The notes under the pieces are model-generated. The model was not told the DNA's origin. It searched no databases and saw only the letters and a list, made by a program, of their open reading frames with translations. Both the position numbers and the translations under genes were made by a program. Positions 6,374 to 12,909 of a DNA stretch of 17,002 bases are shown piece after piece. Source of the stretch: Alphaproteobacteria bacterium (GTDB lineage Bacteria; Pseudomonadota; Alphaproteobacteria; Rhodobacterales; Rhodobacteraceae); contig JAADIC010000020.1 in assembly GCA_013151535.1 (NCBI GenBank), forward strand, positions 1 through 17,002. The letters run 5' to 3'. The number at the start of each line of letters is the position of its first letter. Position 1 is the stretch's first letter.

Positions 6374-7336
6374 TTACGCCAGTGAGCCGTCAATCTCGAT
6401 ACAGGCTTCAACCAGCCCTTTGACCGCGTTGACGGACTTGTCGAACATGGCCTGTTCGCCTTTGTCGAGCTTGATCTCGATGACCTTTTCGATGCCACCA
6501 GCGCCAATCACAGTCGGCACGCCCACATAGGTGTTCTTGAGGCCGTAAGCGCCATCCACATTGGCGGCACAAGGCAGTACCCGCTTCTGGTCTTTCAAAT
6601 AGGCCTCGGCCATTTCGATTGCGGAGGCTGCGGGCGCATAAAAGGCCGAGCCGGTTTTCAGAAGGCCAACGATCTCGGCCCCGCCGTCACGGGTGCGTTG
6701 CACGATTGCATCGAGTTTGTCTTGCGTCGTCCAGCCCATTTTTACCAGATCCGGCAGGGTGATGCCGCCGACGGTGGAATAGCGGGTGAGCGGCACCATG
6801 GTGTCACCGTGACCACCCAGAACGAAGGCGGAAACATCACGGGCGGAAACGCCGAATTCTTTGCTGAGGAAGTGGCGGAAGCGGCCTGAATCCAGGATAC
6901 CCGCCATGCCGCAAACCTTATGCGCGGGCAGGCCAGAAAATTGTTGCAGCGCCCAGACCATGGCATCGAGCGGATTGGTGATGCAGATAACGAACGCGTC
7001 TGGCGCGTGTTTGGCGATGCCTTTGCCAACCGATTTCATCACCTTTAGGTTGATGCCCAAGAGGTCATCGCGGCTCATGCCGGGTTTGCGGGCAACACCG
7101 GCGGTGACGATGCAAACATCCGCGCCTGCGATGTCGGAATAGTCTGTGGTGCCGCTGATATCTGCATCAAAGCGCGACATCGAGGCGCTTTCGGAAATAT
7201 CCAGCGCCTTGCCTTGTGGGATACCGTCCATGATGTCGAAAATGACGATGTCGCCCAGTTCTTTGGTTGCCGCCAGATGGGCCAAAGTGCCGCCGATCTG
7301 ACCGGCCCCGATCAATGCGATCTTTGCTCTTGCCAT
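6374..7336 (-). CDS. mdh: NAD-dependent malate dehydrogenase (LDH-like type)
   Basis: This 320-aa enzyme oxidises malate to oxaloacetate with NAD. It has the Rossmann glycine motif GAGQIGG (10-16), Asp34 at the end of beta-2 selecting NAD over NADP, substrate arginines Arg83 and Arg89 in VARKPGMSRDDLL, Asn121 in TNPLDAM, the Asp149/Arg152 pair in LDSGRFR, and catalytic His176 in GGHGDTMVPL. Arg83 within ARKPGMSR fits malate rather than lactate specificity. The chosen ATG at 7336 has GGAGAG at 7-nt spacing; the open frame extends 37 codons further upstream without family similarity. It diverges from a TauE/SafE permease with a 149-nt shared spacer that contains ATTGTATACAAT, and is followed by a hairpin terminator and then sucC. 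Confidence 0.97.
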   Translation of the reverse strand: MARAKIALIGAGQIGGTLAHLAATKELGDIVIFDIMDGIPQGKALDISESASMSRFDADISGTTDYSDIAGADVCIVTAGVARKPGMSRDDLLGINLKVMKSVGKGIAKHAPDAFVICITNPLDAMVWALQQFSGLPAHKVCGMAGILDSGRFRHFLSKEFGVSARDVSAFVLGGHGDTMVPLTRYSTVGGITLPDLVKMGWTTQDKLDAIVQRTRDGGAEIVGLLKTGSAFYAPAASAIEMAEAYLKDQKRVLPCAANVDGAYGLKNTYVGVPTVIGAGGIEKVIEIKLDKGEQAMFDKSVNAVKGLVEACIEIDGSLA

Positions 7337-7436
7337 GATAAAACTCTCCAATCGGTTGGGATATCTGGTGCTTGCGTACTGCGATAAGGTGTGTTCTGCA
7401 AGGTGAAAGACGTGAAAAATTGCCGGATCACGGCCT

Positions 7437-7448
7437 ATTGTATACAAT
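7437..7448. promoter_or_regulatory. 12-bp palindrome in the mdh/permease divergent spacer
   Basis: ATTGTATACAAT is a perfect palindrome, about 100 bp upstream of mdh and 38 bp upstream of the permease GTG. A CAATTG direct repeat (7445-7450, 7455-7460) follows. TTGTATACAA cores are used by some GntR-family regulators, so an operator is possible, but the A+T-rich palindrome could also be part of promoter DNA. No strong promoter boxes are evident. Confidence 0.35.
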
Positions 7449-7485
7449 TGTGTTCAATTGAGATTACCGCACCAAAGGGGTTTGC

Positions 7486-8238
7486 GTGGAACTTGATCTG
7501 CTATTCTTTGGCTTCGCAATACCGGCGGTTCTGTTCGCCGGTGTCTCCAAGGGCGGGTTTGGTTCGGGGGCGGCTTTTGCCTCGACCCCGTTGCTGGCGA
7601 TGATTTTGGAGCCGGGGCAGGCGGTGGGGCTGATGCTGCCGCTGCTGATGGTGATGGATCTGACGGGGTTGAAACCCTATTGGCGCAAGTGGGATTGGCC
7701 CAATGCCAAGGTGCTGATCTTAGGGGCGATTCCGGGCACGGTGATCGGGGCGTTAATTTTTCGCGCGGCGGATGCAGACACGTTTCGCCTTATGATCGGG
7801 GCGGTGGCGCTGGGCTTTGTCGCCTATCAGGGCGCGCGAAAATTCGGTTGGCTTGCGGTCAAAGCAAAGCCGTTTCGCCCCTTAGCCGGTGCATTTTGGG
7901 GCATGATGGCGGGGATCACCAGTTTTATCAGCCATGCGGGCGGGCCGATGCTTGCGGTGCATCTGTTATCTCAGAACATCACGAAAACCGGCTATCAGGC
8001 CACGTCGGTATTGGTGTTTTTTGTCGCCAACTGGATGAAATTCATCCCCTATCTGATGCTTGGCATGATGACGCCGCAAACGGTTTGGGCTGATCTGTTG
8101 CTGGCCCCCGTGGCGATTGCCGGCACTTATCTGGGGGTCTATGCGCACCGGTTAGTACCGGAGCGCATCTATTTTACGCTGACTTACGGGATGCTGCTCA
8201 TCACCGGGATCAAACTGTTCTATGATGGGCTGACTTAG
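7486..8238 (+). CDS. TauE/SafE (TSUP) family membrane permease
   Basis: This 250-aa protein is almost entirely hydrophobic with about seven or eight membrane helices. It has the TSUP family traits: an N-terminal segment FAGVSKGGFGSGAAFASTPLL and a repeated second half starting around LAGAFWGMMAGITSFISHAGGPMLAVHLL, both typical of the duplicated TauE/SafE domain. Family members export sulfite, sulfoacetate or related organic anions; the substrate here is unknown. The start is GTG at 7486, supported by AAAGGGG 6 nt upstream. It is divergent from mdh, and its stop overlaps by 4 nt the stop of the convergent gene 8235-8558. Proximity to mdh and a malyl-CoA gene gives no firm substrate. Confidence 0.9.
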   Translation: MELDLLFFGFAIPAVLFAGVSKGGFGSGAAFASTPLLAMILEPGQAVGLMLPLLMVMDLTGLKPYWRKWDWPNAKVLILGAIPGTVIGALIFRAADADTFRLMIGAVALGFVAYQGARKFGWLAVKAKPFRPLAGAFWGMMAGITSFISHAGGPMLAVHLLSQNITKTGYQATSVLVFFVANWMKFIPYLMLGMMTPQTVWADLLLAPVAIAGTYLGVYAHRLVPERIYFTLTYGMLLITGIKLFYDGLT

Positions 8239-8558
8239 GCGTCATTGCCCTGCGCGGGCAATTGTTCTGCCACCCGTTCCCAGCTTTCACCCGAGGCCAC
8301 GAGGCAGGAAATACCGGCCGAGGTTGTCACCACGATTGTCCAGGTGCCGGTTGTGGGCGAGGCGAACATCTCGACCACGGAATTGTTTTGCCCCAGCCCG
8401 ATGCTTTGGCGCACTTCGCCGTAGCGCGATTGCAGGCGTTCAACCACCACTTGCCGATCAGCACAGGCCGGTTGCTGTTGGGCATTTGCGTTTTGGGTTG
8501 TCCAAAGTACACCGCCCAGCCCCAGAGACAGGGCAAAGAAATATGTTTTCATCATCAT
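8235..8558 (-). CDS. Small periplasmic protein of unknown function (107 aa)
   Basis: No family recognised. It begins with a signal peptide (MMMKTYFFALSLGLGGVLWTTQNANA, cleavage likely ANA|QQ), leaving about 80 aa with two cysteines (in PACADR and ISCLVA) that may form a disulfide. The middle, EMFASPTTGTWTIVVTTSAG, looks like beta strands. I chose the ATG at 8558 because AAAAGG lies 7 nt upstream; a GTG two codons earlier (8564) would be too close to that ribosome site. Its stop overlaps the permease stop on the other strand by 4 nt, leaving no room for a terminator outside coding sequence. Confidence 0.75.
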   Translation of the reverse strand: MMMKTYFFALSLGLGGVLWTTQNANAQQQPACADRQVVVERLQSRYGEVRQSIGLGQNNSVVEMFASPTTGTWTIVVTTSAGISCLVASGESWERVAEQLPAQGNDA

Positions 8559-8880
8559 CGTCACACCTTTTGATGTCAGGTATGCAGCGCGAATTCAGCC
8601 AAATCGGAATTCTTCCAAGCGCCCGCGCCACCCTGCGGGTTTCAAAGTGCCGGGTTTGATTTTCAAAGCCCGACGTCCAACCGATCGCGTCCCACCACCA
8701 CCGGCCTTGCGTGAAGATTGCGACAAAAGTGGTAAGGACAGGTAAAGCATGCGTTCGCAGGTTTGGAAATGTCGCAACAGTTTCGATTAAACTCGCTGTA
8801 TTTCGCGGTGACATCGGGCGCTTGCAAAGACTTTCCGGCTGTGCTCCACAGGGGAAAACCCTGATGACAAGGCCCTTGAG
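8559..8880. other. Intergenic spacer upstream of the mcl2-like gene
   Basis: About 320 nt without a convincing gene. It should hold the promoter of the following lyase gene, but only weak box pairs are visible (for example TTGGAA 8763-8768 with ATTAAA 8786-8791). TTGCGACA (8718-8725) recurs inverted as TGTCGCAA (8770-8777), which may be a regulator site or chance. Confidence 0.4.
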
Positions 8881-9750
8881 ATGACTGAAATGACCAAACC
8901 TTTCCGCTCGCTGCTCTATATCCCCGGCTCCAAAGAGCGGGCGTTGGAAAAGGCGACAGTTTTGCCGACGGACGGTATTATTTTTGATCTGGAGGATGCG
9001 GTTGCCGTCGATGAAAAGGCCAATGCACGGGACATGGTGGCGGCGACGCTGGTTGCGCGGGACTATGGCGCGCGTAGCTTGATGGTGCGGGTGAACGGAT
9101 TTGGAACCGAGTGGGTTGACGATGATCTGGCGACGATCTGCGCGGTTGGACCGGCGGCGATATTGTTGCCCAAGGTCAATTGCGGTGCGGATATCAAGCG
9201 TTTGGCCAACTATCTGGACGGCCATGAAAATTGCGCCGGAACCCGCATCTGGGCGATGATGGAAAGCCCGCTGGGGATATTGAACGCGGCTGAAATTGCC
9301 GCGGCCTCGCCGCGTTTGCAGGGGATGGTCATGGGCACGAATGATCTGGAGAAGGATCTGGGCGCGCGCGCGACTGCGGATCGCAGCCCGATGATGACCA
9401 GCCTCGGGCTGTGCTTGCTGGCGGCGCGGGCTTACGGGCTGGTCTGTGTGGATGGCGTTTACAACAAGTTTAAGGATGGTGACGGATTGCGGGTTCTGTG
9501 CGAACAGGGGCGCAATCTGGGTATGGACGGTAAAAGCCTGATCCATCCGGCGCAGATCGAGGTGGCGAACGAGGTTTTTGCACCAAGTGTGGCGGATATT
9601 GAACTGGCGTTGCGCCAGATGGCAGCGTTTGAAGAGGCCGAGGCCAAGGGGCTTGGCATCGCGGTTCTGGATGGCAGTATCGTTGAAAACCTGCATGTCG
9701 AGACCGCGCGCGGCGTGTTGTCTAGGGCGCAGGCTATCGGGTTGATTTAG
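8881..9750 (+). CDS. CitE-like CoA-ester lyase, probably (3S)-malyl-CoA thioesterase (Mcl2 type)
   Basis: This 289-aa member of the HpcH/HpaI-CitE family has FRSLLYIPGSKERALEKA at the N-terminus, IIFDLEDAV (33-41), VRVNG with Arg70, MMESPLGILNAAEIA with the metal ligand Glu128, GTNDLEKDLG with Asp155, and the C-terminal MDGKSLIHPAQIEVAN. The PGSKERALEKA/IIFDLEDAV pattern and length match Rhodobacter Mcl2, which hydrolyses (S)-malyl-CoA to malate and CoA, better than the longer Mcl1 lyase of the ethylmalonyl-CoA and 3-hydroxypropionate pathways. This rests on recalled sequences; a lyase activity or another beta-hydroxyacyl-CoA substrate remains possible. AAGG lies 8 nt before ATG 8881; ATG 8890 is an alternative. 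Closeness to mdh and sucC fits a role in feeding malate into the TCA cycle. Confidence 0.83.
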   Translation: MTEMTKPFRSLLYIPGSKERALEKATVLPTDGIIFDLEDAVAVDEKANARDMVAATLVARDYGARSLMVRVNGFGTEWVDDDLATICAVGPAAILLPKVNCGADIKRLANYLDGHENCAGTRIWAMMESPLGILNAAEIAAASPRLQGMVMGTNDLEKDLGARATADRSPMMTSLGLCLLAARAYGLVCVDGVYNKFKDGDGLRVLCEQGRNLGMDGKSLIHPAQIEVANEVFAPSVADIELALRQMAAFEEAEAKGLGIAVLDGSIVENLHVETARGVLSRAQAIGLI

Positions 9751-10102
9751 GGCGGCGGCTACACCTGATTTGCAGTGCTATAACGTGTTTTCAAAGGGAA
9801 TATTGCACCCTTCAACTTTATGTCCTCCTACCCCAAGTTTCTTCTTGTTAACCGCAAAGGATCAGGCGATTTCTCCGCTAGCCCGCTAGCCCGCTAGCCC
9901 GCTAGCCCGCTAGCCCGCTAGCCCGCTAGCCCGCTAGCCCGCTAGCGCAATGGCGCGACGAACGGATGATATAGGGATGCAGGAACTTTTGAGCAGAATG
10001 GGGAAACTCAGATTTAGAAGGCCGGGAACATAGAAATGGTATAAACGGCATATATGGGTGCACACCAGAAGGGGCACCACTTGGACAAAAGAAAGGCCGC
10101 AA
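9751..10102. other. Long non-coding spacer with tandem repeat
   Basis: About 350 nt with no credible gene. It contains the 72-bp array of nine 8-bp units at 9875-9946 and otherwise unremarkable sequence, partly A+T-rich on the side of the downstream gene. A weak 5-bp hairpin (9794-9798 with 9808-9812) after the lyase gene is not a convincing terminator. No clear promoter boxes for the gene at 10103 were identified. Confidence 0.5.
9875..9946. repeat. Nine perfect tandem copies of the 8-bp unit CCGCTAGC
   Basis: Exactly nine identical head-to-tail copies cover 72 bp. Each unit contains the palindrome GCTAGC and thus one CTAG, a tetranucleotide usually scarce in proteobacterial genomes. Because 8 is not a multiple of 3 and the unit and its complement both contain TAG, the array places stop codons in all six frames, so it cannot be coding. 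It lies 156 bp before the start of the peroxidase-related gene. Perfect short-unit repeats of this kind tend to change copy number by slippage. Confidence 0.95.
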
Positions 10103-10711
10103 ATGGCTTGGATCAAAACGATTGACTATGAGAATGCTACCGGCAAGCTGAAAAAACTCTATGACCGGGTCAAGGGGCCGGATAATAACGTCGACAATAT
10201 CATGATGTCGCACAGCCTGCGCCCGCACTCAATGGAGGGGCATATGGCGCTTTACAAATATGCGCTGCACCACACCGGCAACACGCTGCCAAAGTGGTTT
10301 TTGGAGGCCATCGGGGTTTGGGTCAGCCACCTGAATTCCTGTGACTATTGTATCGCGCACCACTTTGCCGGGCTGAAACGCCTGATGCAGGATGATGTGA
10401 GGGCCGCTGCCATTCGCGCGGCGTTCAAGGCGGGTGAGTTGGCGGACGCCCCGCTTGAGGCGGCGCAAAAGCTGGCGCTGGACTATGCCAAAGTGCTGAC
10501 GCTGAACCCGTCTGCGGTGACCGAGGCGATGGTGGATGGCTTGCGTAAGGCCGGGTTTAAGGACGGTGAAATCCTCGAAATCAATCAGGTGACCGCCTAT
10601 TTCAACTATGCCAATCGCACGGTGCTTGGGCTGGGGTGTTCAACCGAGGGTGACATTCTGGGATTGTCGCCGAACAAATCGGACGATCCGGACGACTGGT
10701 TGCACACTTAA
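10103..10711 (+). CDS. AhpD-like peroxidase-related protein (carboxymuconolactone decarboxylase fold)
   Basis: This 202-aa protein is of the CMD/AhpD superfamily, peroxidase-related branch. The redox motif is present: Glu68, then SCDYCIAHH with Cys80, Cys83 and His86/His87, matching the E...CxxC...H arrangement of AhpD-type alkyl hydroperoxide reductases. The C-terminal half carries EILEINQVTAYFNYANRTVLGLG, conserved in these proteins, and an acidic tail SDDPDDW. Probable role: thiol-dependent reduction of peroxides or a related redox reaction; the physiological partner is unknown. The ATG at 10103 has GAAAGG 6 nt upstream; a GTG at 10058 would add 15 atypical residues. It follows a spacer with an 8-bp repeat array and converges on the kinase-like gene, their stops 10 nt apart. 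Confidence 0.87.
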   Translation: MAWIKTIDYENATGKLKKLYDRVKGPDNNVDNIMMSHSLRPHSMEGHMALYKYALHHTGNTLPKWFLEAIGVWVSHLNSCDYCIAHHFAGLKRLMQDDVRAAAIRAAFKAGELADAPLEAAQKLALDYAKVLTLNPSAVTEAMVDGLRKAGFKDGEILEINQVTAYFNYANRTVLGLGCSTEGDILGLSPNKSDDPDDWLHT

Positions 10712-10721
10712 GGCCCTGACC

Positions 10722-11765
10722 CTAAGGCGTAGGCTTTCTTTCCATCACATCAAACGCCTGCGAGCAGTCGTTGAACCATTGGATCATCGGGCGGGTCAGG
10801 ACAGCCCGATCCGCCCACCCGGCGCCGTGGTGACACAGGCGTTTACCAAGCGCGGGATCAACCCCGATCTTGTCGTATTTCATCGCCTTGACGGTATCAA
10901 CCCAGCCAGCTTTGACAAAGCGGCGGTGGATGTTGGTGATGCGCTGGATGATATGGAAGGTGATAAAATGGCCGAGGTAGTCAAGATCTGACGTGGCGCG
11001 ATCCTTGGGCAGGATGTCTTGCAATATCTTCACGGCATCCTCGCAATCCACCGGCCAGAATTCATCGCCCGCAAGCCAGGCGAAATCCTCCATCCCCTGA
11101 CGTTTGCCGCAATGTTCCCAGTCAAACCAGAACACCTGCCCCTTGGCCCCGATTGAGGCATTGCCCGGGCGGGCGTCCCATTTGATGAAGGTGGTGGCGG
11201 GGACGTGCAGGTAATCCGTCAGCGCCTGAAAATCCACCGCTGGCGGGGCAATATCGAATTTTTTCGCGGTTCGAACCGAGGTGCCCAGAAAACCTTTGAC
11301 CCACTTTTCCTCGGTTCCAAGGGCCGGGACAATCTCGGCCAGCCCCGAGTTCTCACCAGCCTCGCGGATTTGCAGCAGGCTTTCAAAGGCCCGCGCGGCA
11401 ATGTCGAGCTTTCCTGCCTCGTTCGCGACCATCATTTCACCCGACAAGCGACGCGATCCCACATCCTGTTGAAAGAATATCTTTTCGTTACCGCTTAGAA
11501 ATTTCGGCACTGGTGCGCCCTCATTTGTCAGGCGTTTCAGCACCTCTACCTCAAGGCGCATGCGCCCGGGATACGACCGCTGCGTGGCGACGATGGTTCG
11601 GTTGGCGAAATGCACCCGCAGGCTTTCGCGCGATTTGCCCCCCGGGGCGGTGACCCTTTCAACCGGTGCTGCGAAAATCTGGGCGCAGATTTTGGCCACA
11701 GCGGCGGGTTTCAGTTTCTCGGATTTTTCGGCCATCTGCCCTGCCTGTTTGTTTTGCATTAGCAT
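10722..11765 (-). CDS. Aminoglycoside-phosphotransferase-fold (APH/choline kinase-like) protein
   Basis: This protein of up to 347 aa has the kinase-like catalytic core of the APH family: the catalytic loop FIKWDARPGN (193-202) with Asp197 and Asn202, and the metal-binding FDWEHCG (214-220) with Asp215 followed by MEDFAWLAGDE. The usual loop is HxDxxxxN; here the His is Lys195. The N-lobe has VATQRSYPGRMRLEVEVLKRL (59-79), where a Lys would be expected for ATP binding but Gln/Arg is seen, so activity is uncertain. The substrate is unknown; in this family it ranges from choline and sugars to antibiotics, and there is no evidence for resistance. ATG codons at 11765, 11759 and 11735 are all possible starts; none has a strong ribosome site. 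It diverges from deoC, sharing the region with the RutR-like operator. Confidence 0.78.
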   Translation of the reverse strand: MLMQNKQAGQMAEKSEKLKPAAVAKICAQIFAAPVERVTAPGGKSRESLRVHFANRTIVATQRSYPGRMRLEVEVLKRLTNEGAPVPKFLSGNEKIFFQQDVGSRRLSGEMMVANEAGKLDIAARAFESLLQIREAGENSGLAEIVPALGTEEKWVKGFLGTSVRTAKKFDIAPPAVDFQALTDYLHVPATTFIKWDARPGNASIGAKGQVFWFDWEHCGKRQGMEDFAWLAGDEFWPVDCEDAVKILQDILPKDRATSDLDYLGHFITFHIIQRITNIHRRFVKAGWVDTVKAMKYDKIGVDPALGKRLCHHGAGWADRAVLTRPMIQWFNDCSQAFDVMERKPTP

Positions 11766-11824
11766 AAGGCTTGGCGGAATGATTTCAAACGCTTAATCTG
11801 GGTTTGAAATGCGGCGCATGTTTC

Positions 11825-11840
11825 TTGACCAATTGGTCAG
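11825..11840. promoter_or_regulatory. RutR-like operator in front of deoC
   Basis: TTGACCAATTGGTCAG contains a perfect 14-bp palindrome (11826-11839) and matches 15 of 16 positions of the recalled E. coli RutR consensus TTGACCANNTGGTCAA. Its left arm TTGACC could serve as a -35 box, with GATAAA at 11850-11855 as a loosely spaced (19 nt) -10, so a bound regulator would block the promoter. RutR is a TetR-family pyrimidine-responsive regulator; deoC acts in deoxynucleoside catabolism. The site is 45 bp before the deoC ATG. Confidence 0.65.
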
Positions 11841-11885
11841 GATGTGCCAGATAAAGCGCCTTCACTATGGCATCAAAAGGGCCCT

Positions 11886-12905
11886 ATGACTGTGTCAGCC
11901 AAAACCAAATCCACCACTGTGTCTGTGCAAAATCAGGGCGCTTTGCCGCAAGTCCAGCATATTCGCAATGCCGGCATGGTGCTGGACATGGATTGGGTGC
12001 GCGCGGTTGAAGTGAACACAAGTGCGGTGGAGCGGCGGTGTGCCAGTCTGCCCGGGCGGCGCTCGGTCAAGAAGGACTATCAGGCAGCGTGGTTGCTGAA
12101 GGCGATCACGGTGATGGATCTGACAACCCTTTCGGGTGACGATACGGAACGCCGGGTCAATCGGTTGTGCCGCAAAGCCATGCAGCCCGTGCGCCCCGAT
12201 CTGTTGGCGGCTTTGGGCATGGAGGGCAAACGCCTGACTACCGGCGCGATTTGTGTGTATCACGAGATGATACCGGCGGCGGTGCGCGCACTTGAAGGCT
12301 CGGGCATACCGGTGGCGGCGGTGTCCACCGGCTTTCCGGCGGGCCTGTCGCCGTTTCATCTGCGGGTTGCCGAGATCAAGGCCTCGGTCAAGGCGGGGGC
12401 TGCGGAAATCGACATCGTGATTTCGCGGCGTCTGGTTCTGGAAGGCAAATGGCAGGAATTATACGACGAAATGCGCGCCTTTCGGGATGCTTGTGGCGAC
12501 GCCCATGTGAAGGCGATCCTTGCCACGGGCGAGCTTGGCACCTTGCGCAATGTGGCGCGTGCTTCGCTGGTGTGCATGATGGCGGGGGCGGATTTCATCA
12601 AGACATCAACCGGTAAGGAAAGTGTCAATGCGACCTTGCCCGTGTCGCTGACCATGATCCGCCAGATCAGGGCTTATCACGAGGTCACGGGCATCGAGAT
12701 CGGCTATAAACCTGCGGGCGGGATTTCCAAGGCCAAGGATGCGTTGGTGTATTTGGCTTTGATGAAAGAGGAACTGGGCAATCGCTGGTTGTCGCCCGAC
12801 TTGTTCCGTTTTGGTGCATCCTCGCTTTTGGGCGATATTGAACGGCAGTTGGAACATCATGTGACCGGACGGTATTCGGCCTCTTACAGACATGCGATGG
12901 GATAG
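11886..12905 (+). CDS. deoC: Deoxyribose-phosphate aldolase, long form
   Basis: This 339-aa enzyme cleaves 2-deoxyribose 5-phosphate to glyceraldehyde 3-phosphate and acetaldehyde, the last step of deoxynucleoside catabolism. The class I aldolase residues are all visible: Asp176 in EIDIV, the Schiff-base Lys239 in ADFIKTSTGK, and Lys275 in GYKPAGGI of the proton relay. At about 340 aa it is longer than E. coli DeoC (about 260) and resembles the eukaryote-like long form, with an extra N-terminal segment of about 75 residues. ATG 11886 is chosen because AAAAGGG ends 4 nt upstream; an earlier in-frame GTG (11844) lacks support. It is the first gene of an operon with the aldehyde dehydrogenase (4-nt gap) and argE, and is preceded by a RutR-like operator. 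Confidence 0.94.
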   Translation: MTVSAKTKSTTVSVQNQGALPQVQHIRNAGMVLDMDWVRAVEVNTSAVERRCASLPGRRSVKKDYQAAWLLKAITVMDLTTLSGDDTERRVNRLCRKAMQPVRPDLLAALGMEGKRLTTGAICVYHEMIPAAVRALEGSGIPVAAVSTGFPAGLSPFHLRVAEIKASVKAGAAEIDIVISRRLVLEGKWQELYDEMRAFRDACGDAHVKAILATGELGTLRNVARASLVCMMAGADFIKTSTGKESVNATLPVSLTMIRQIRAYHEVTGIEIGYKPAGGISKAKDALVYLALMKEELGNRWLSPDLFRFGASSLLGDIERQLEHHVTGRYSASYRHAMG

Positions 12906-12909
12906 GGAT

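Noticed and set aside
7337..7447. 37-codon N-terminal extension of malate dehydrogenase
   Set aside because: The ATG at 7336 has a good ribosome site and starts the Rossmann fold at the normal distance.
8595..8777. 60-codon minus-strand ORF in the spacer before the lyase gene
   Set aside because: Composition is low-complexity and basic, there is no ribosome site and no family resemblance; probably chance.
9794..9812. Hairpin AAGGG/CCCTT as terminator of the lyase gene
   Set aside because: The stem is only 5 bp, the loop 9 nt, and there is no T run.
9875..9946. Repeat array considered as CRISPR
   Set aside because: Units are 8 bp, contiguous and without spacers, and there are no cas genes nearby.
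9977..10033. 18-codon ORF (MQELLSRMGK...) upstream of the AhpD-like gene
   Set aside because: Very short, with the ribosome-site-like AGGG directly touching the ATG; no sign of conservation can be seen.
10722..11765. Antibiotic-resistance aminoglycoside phosphotransferase
   Set aside because: Only the general APH fold motifs are present, the catalytic-loop His is replaced, and the context is metabolic; there is no basis for a resistance call.
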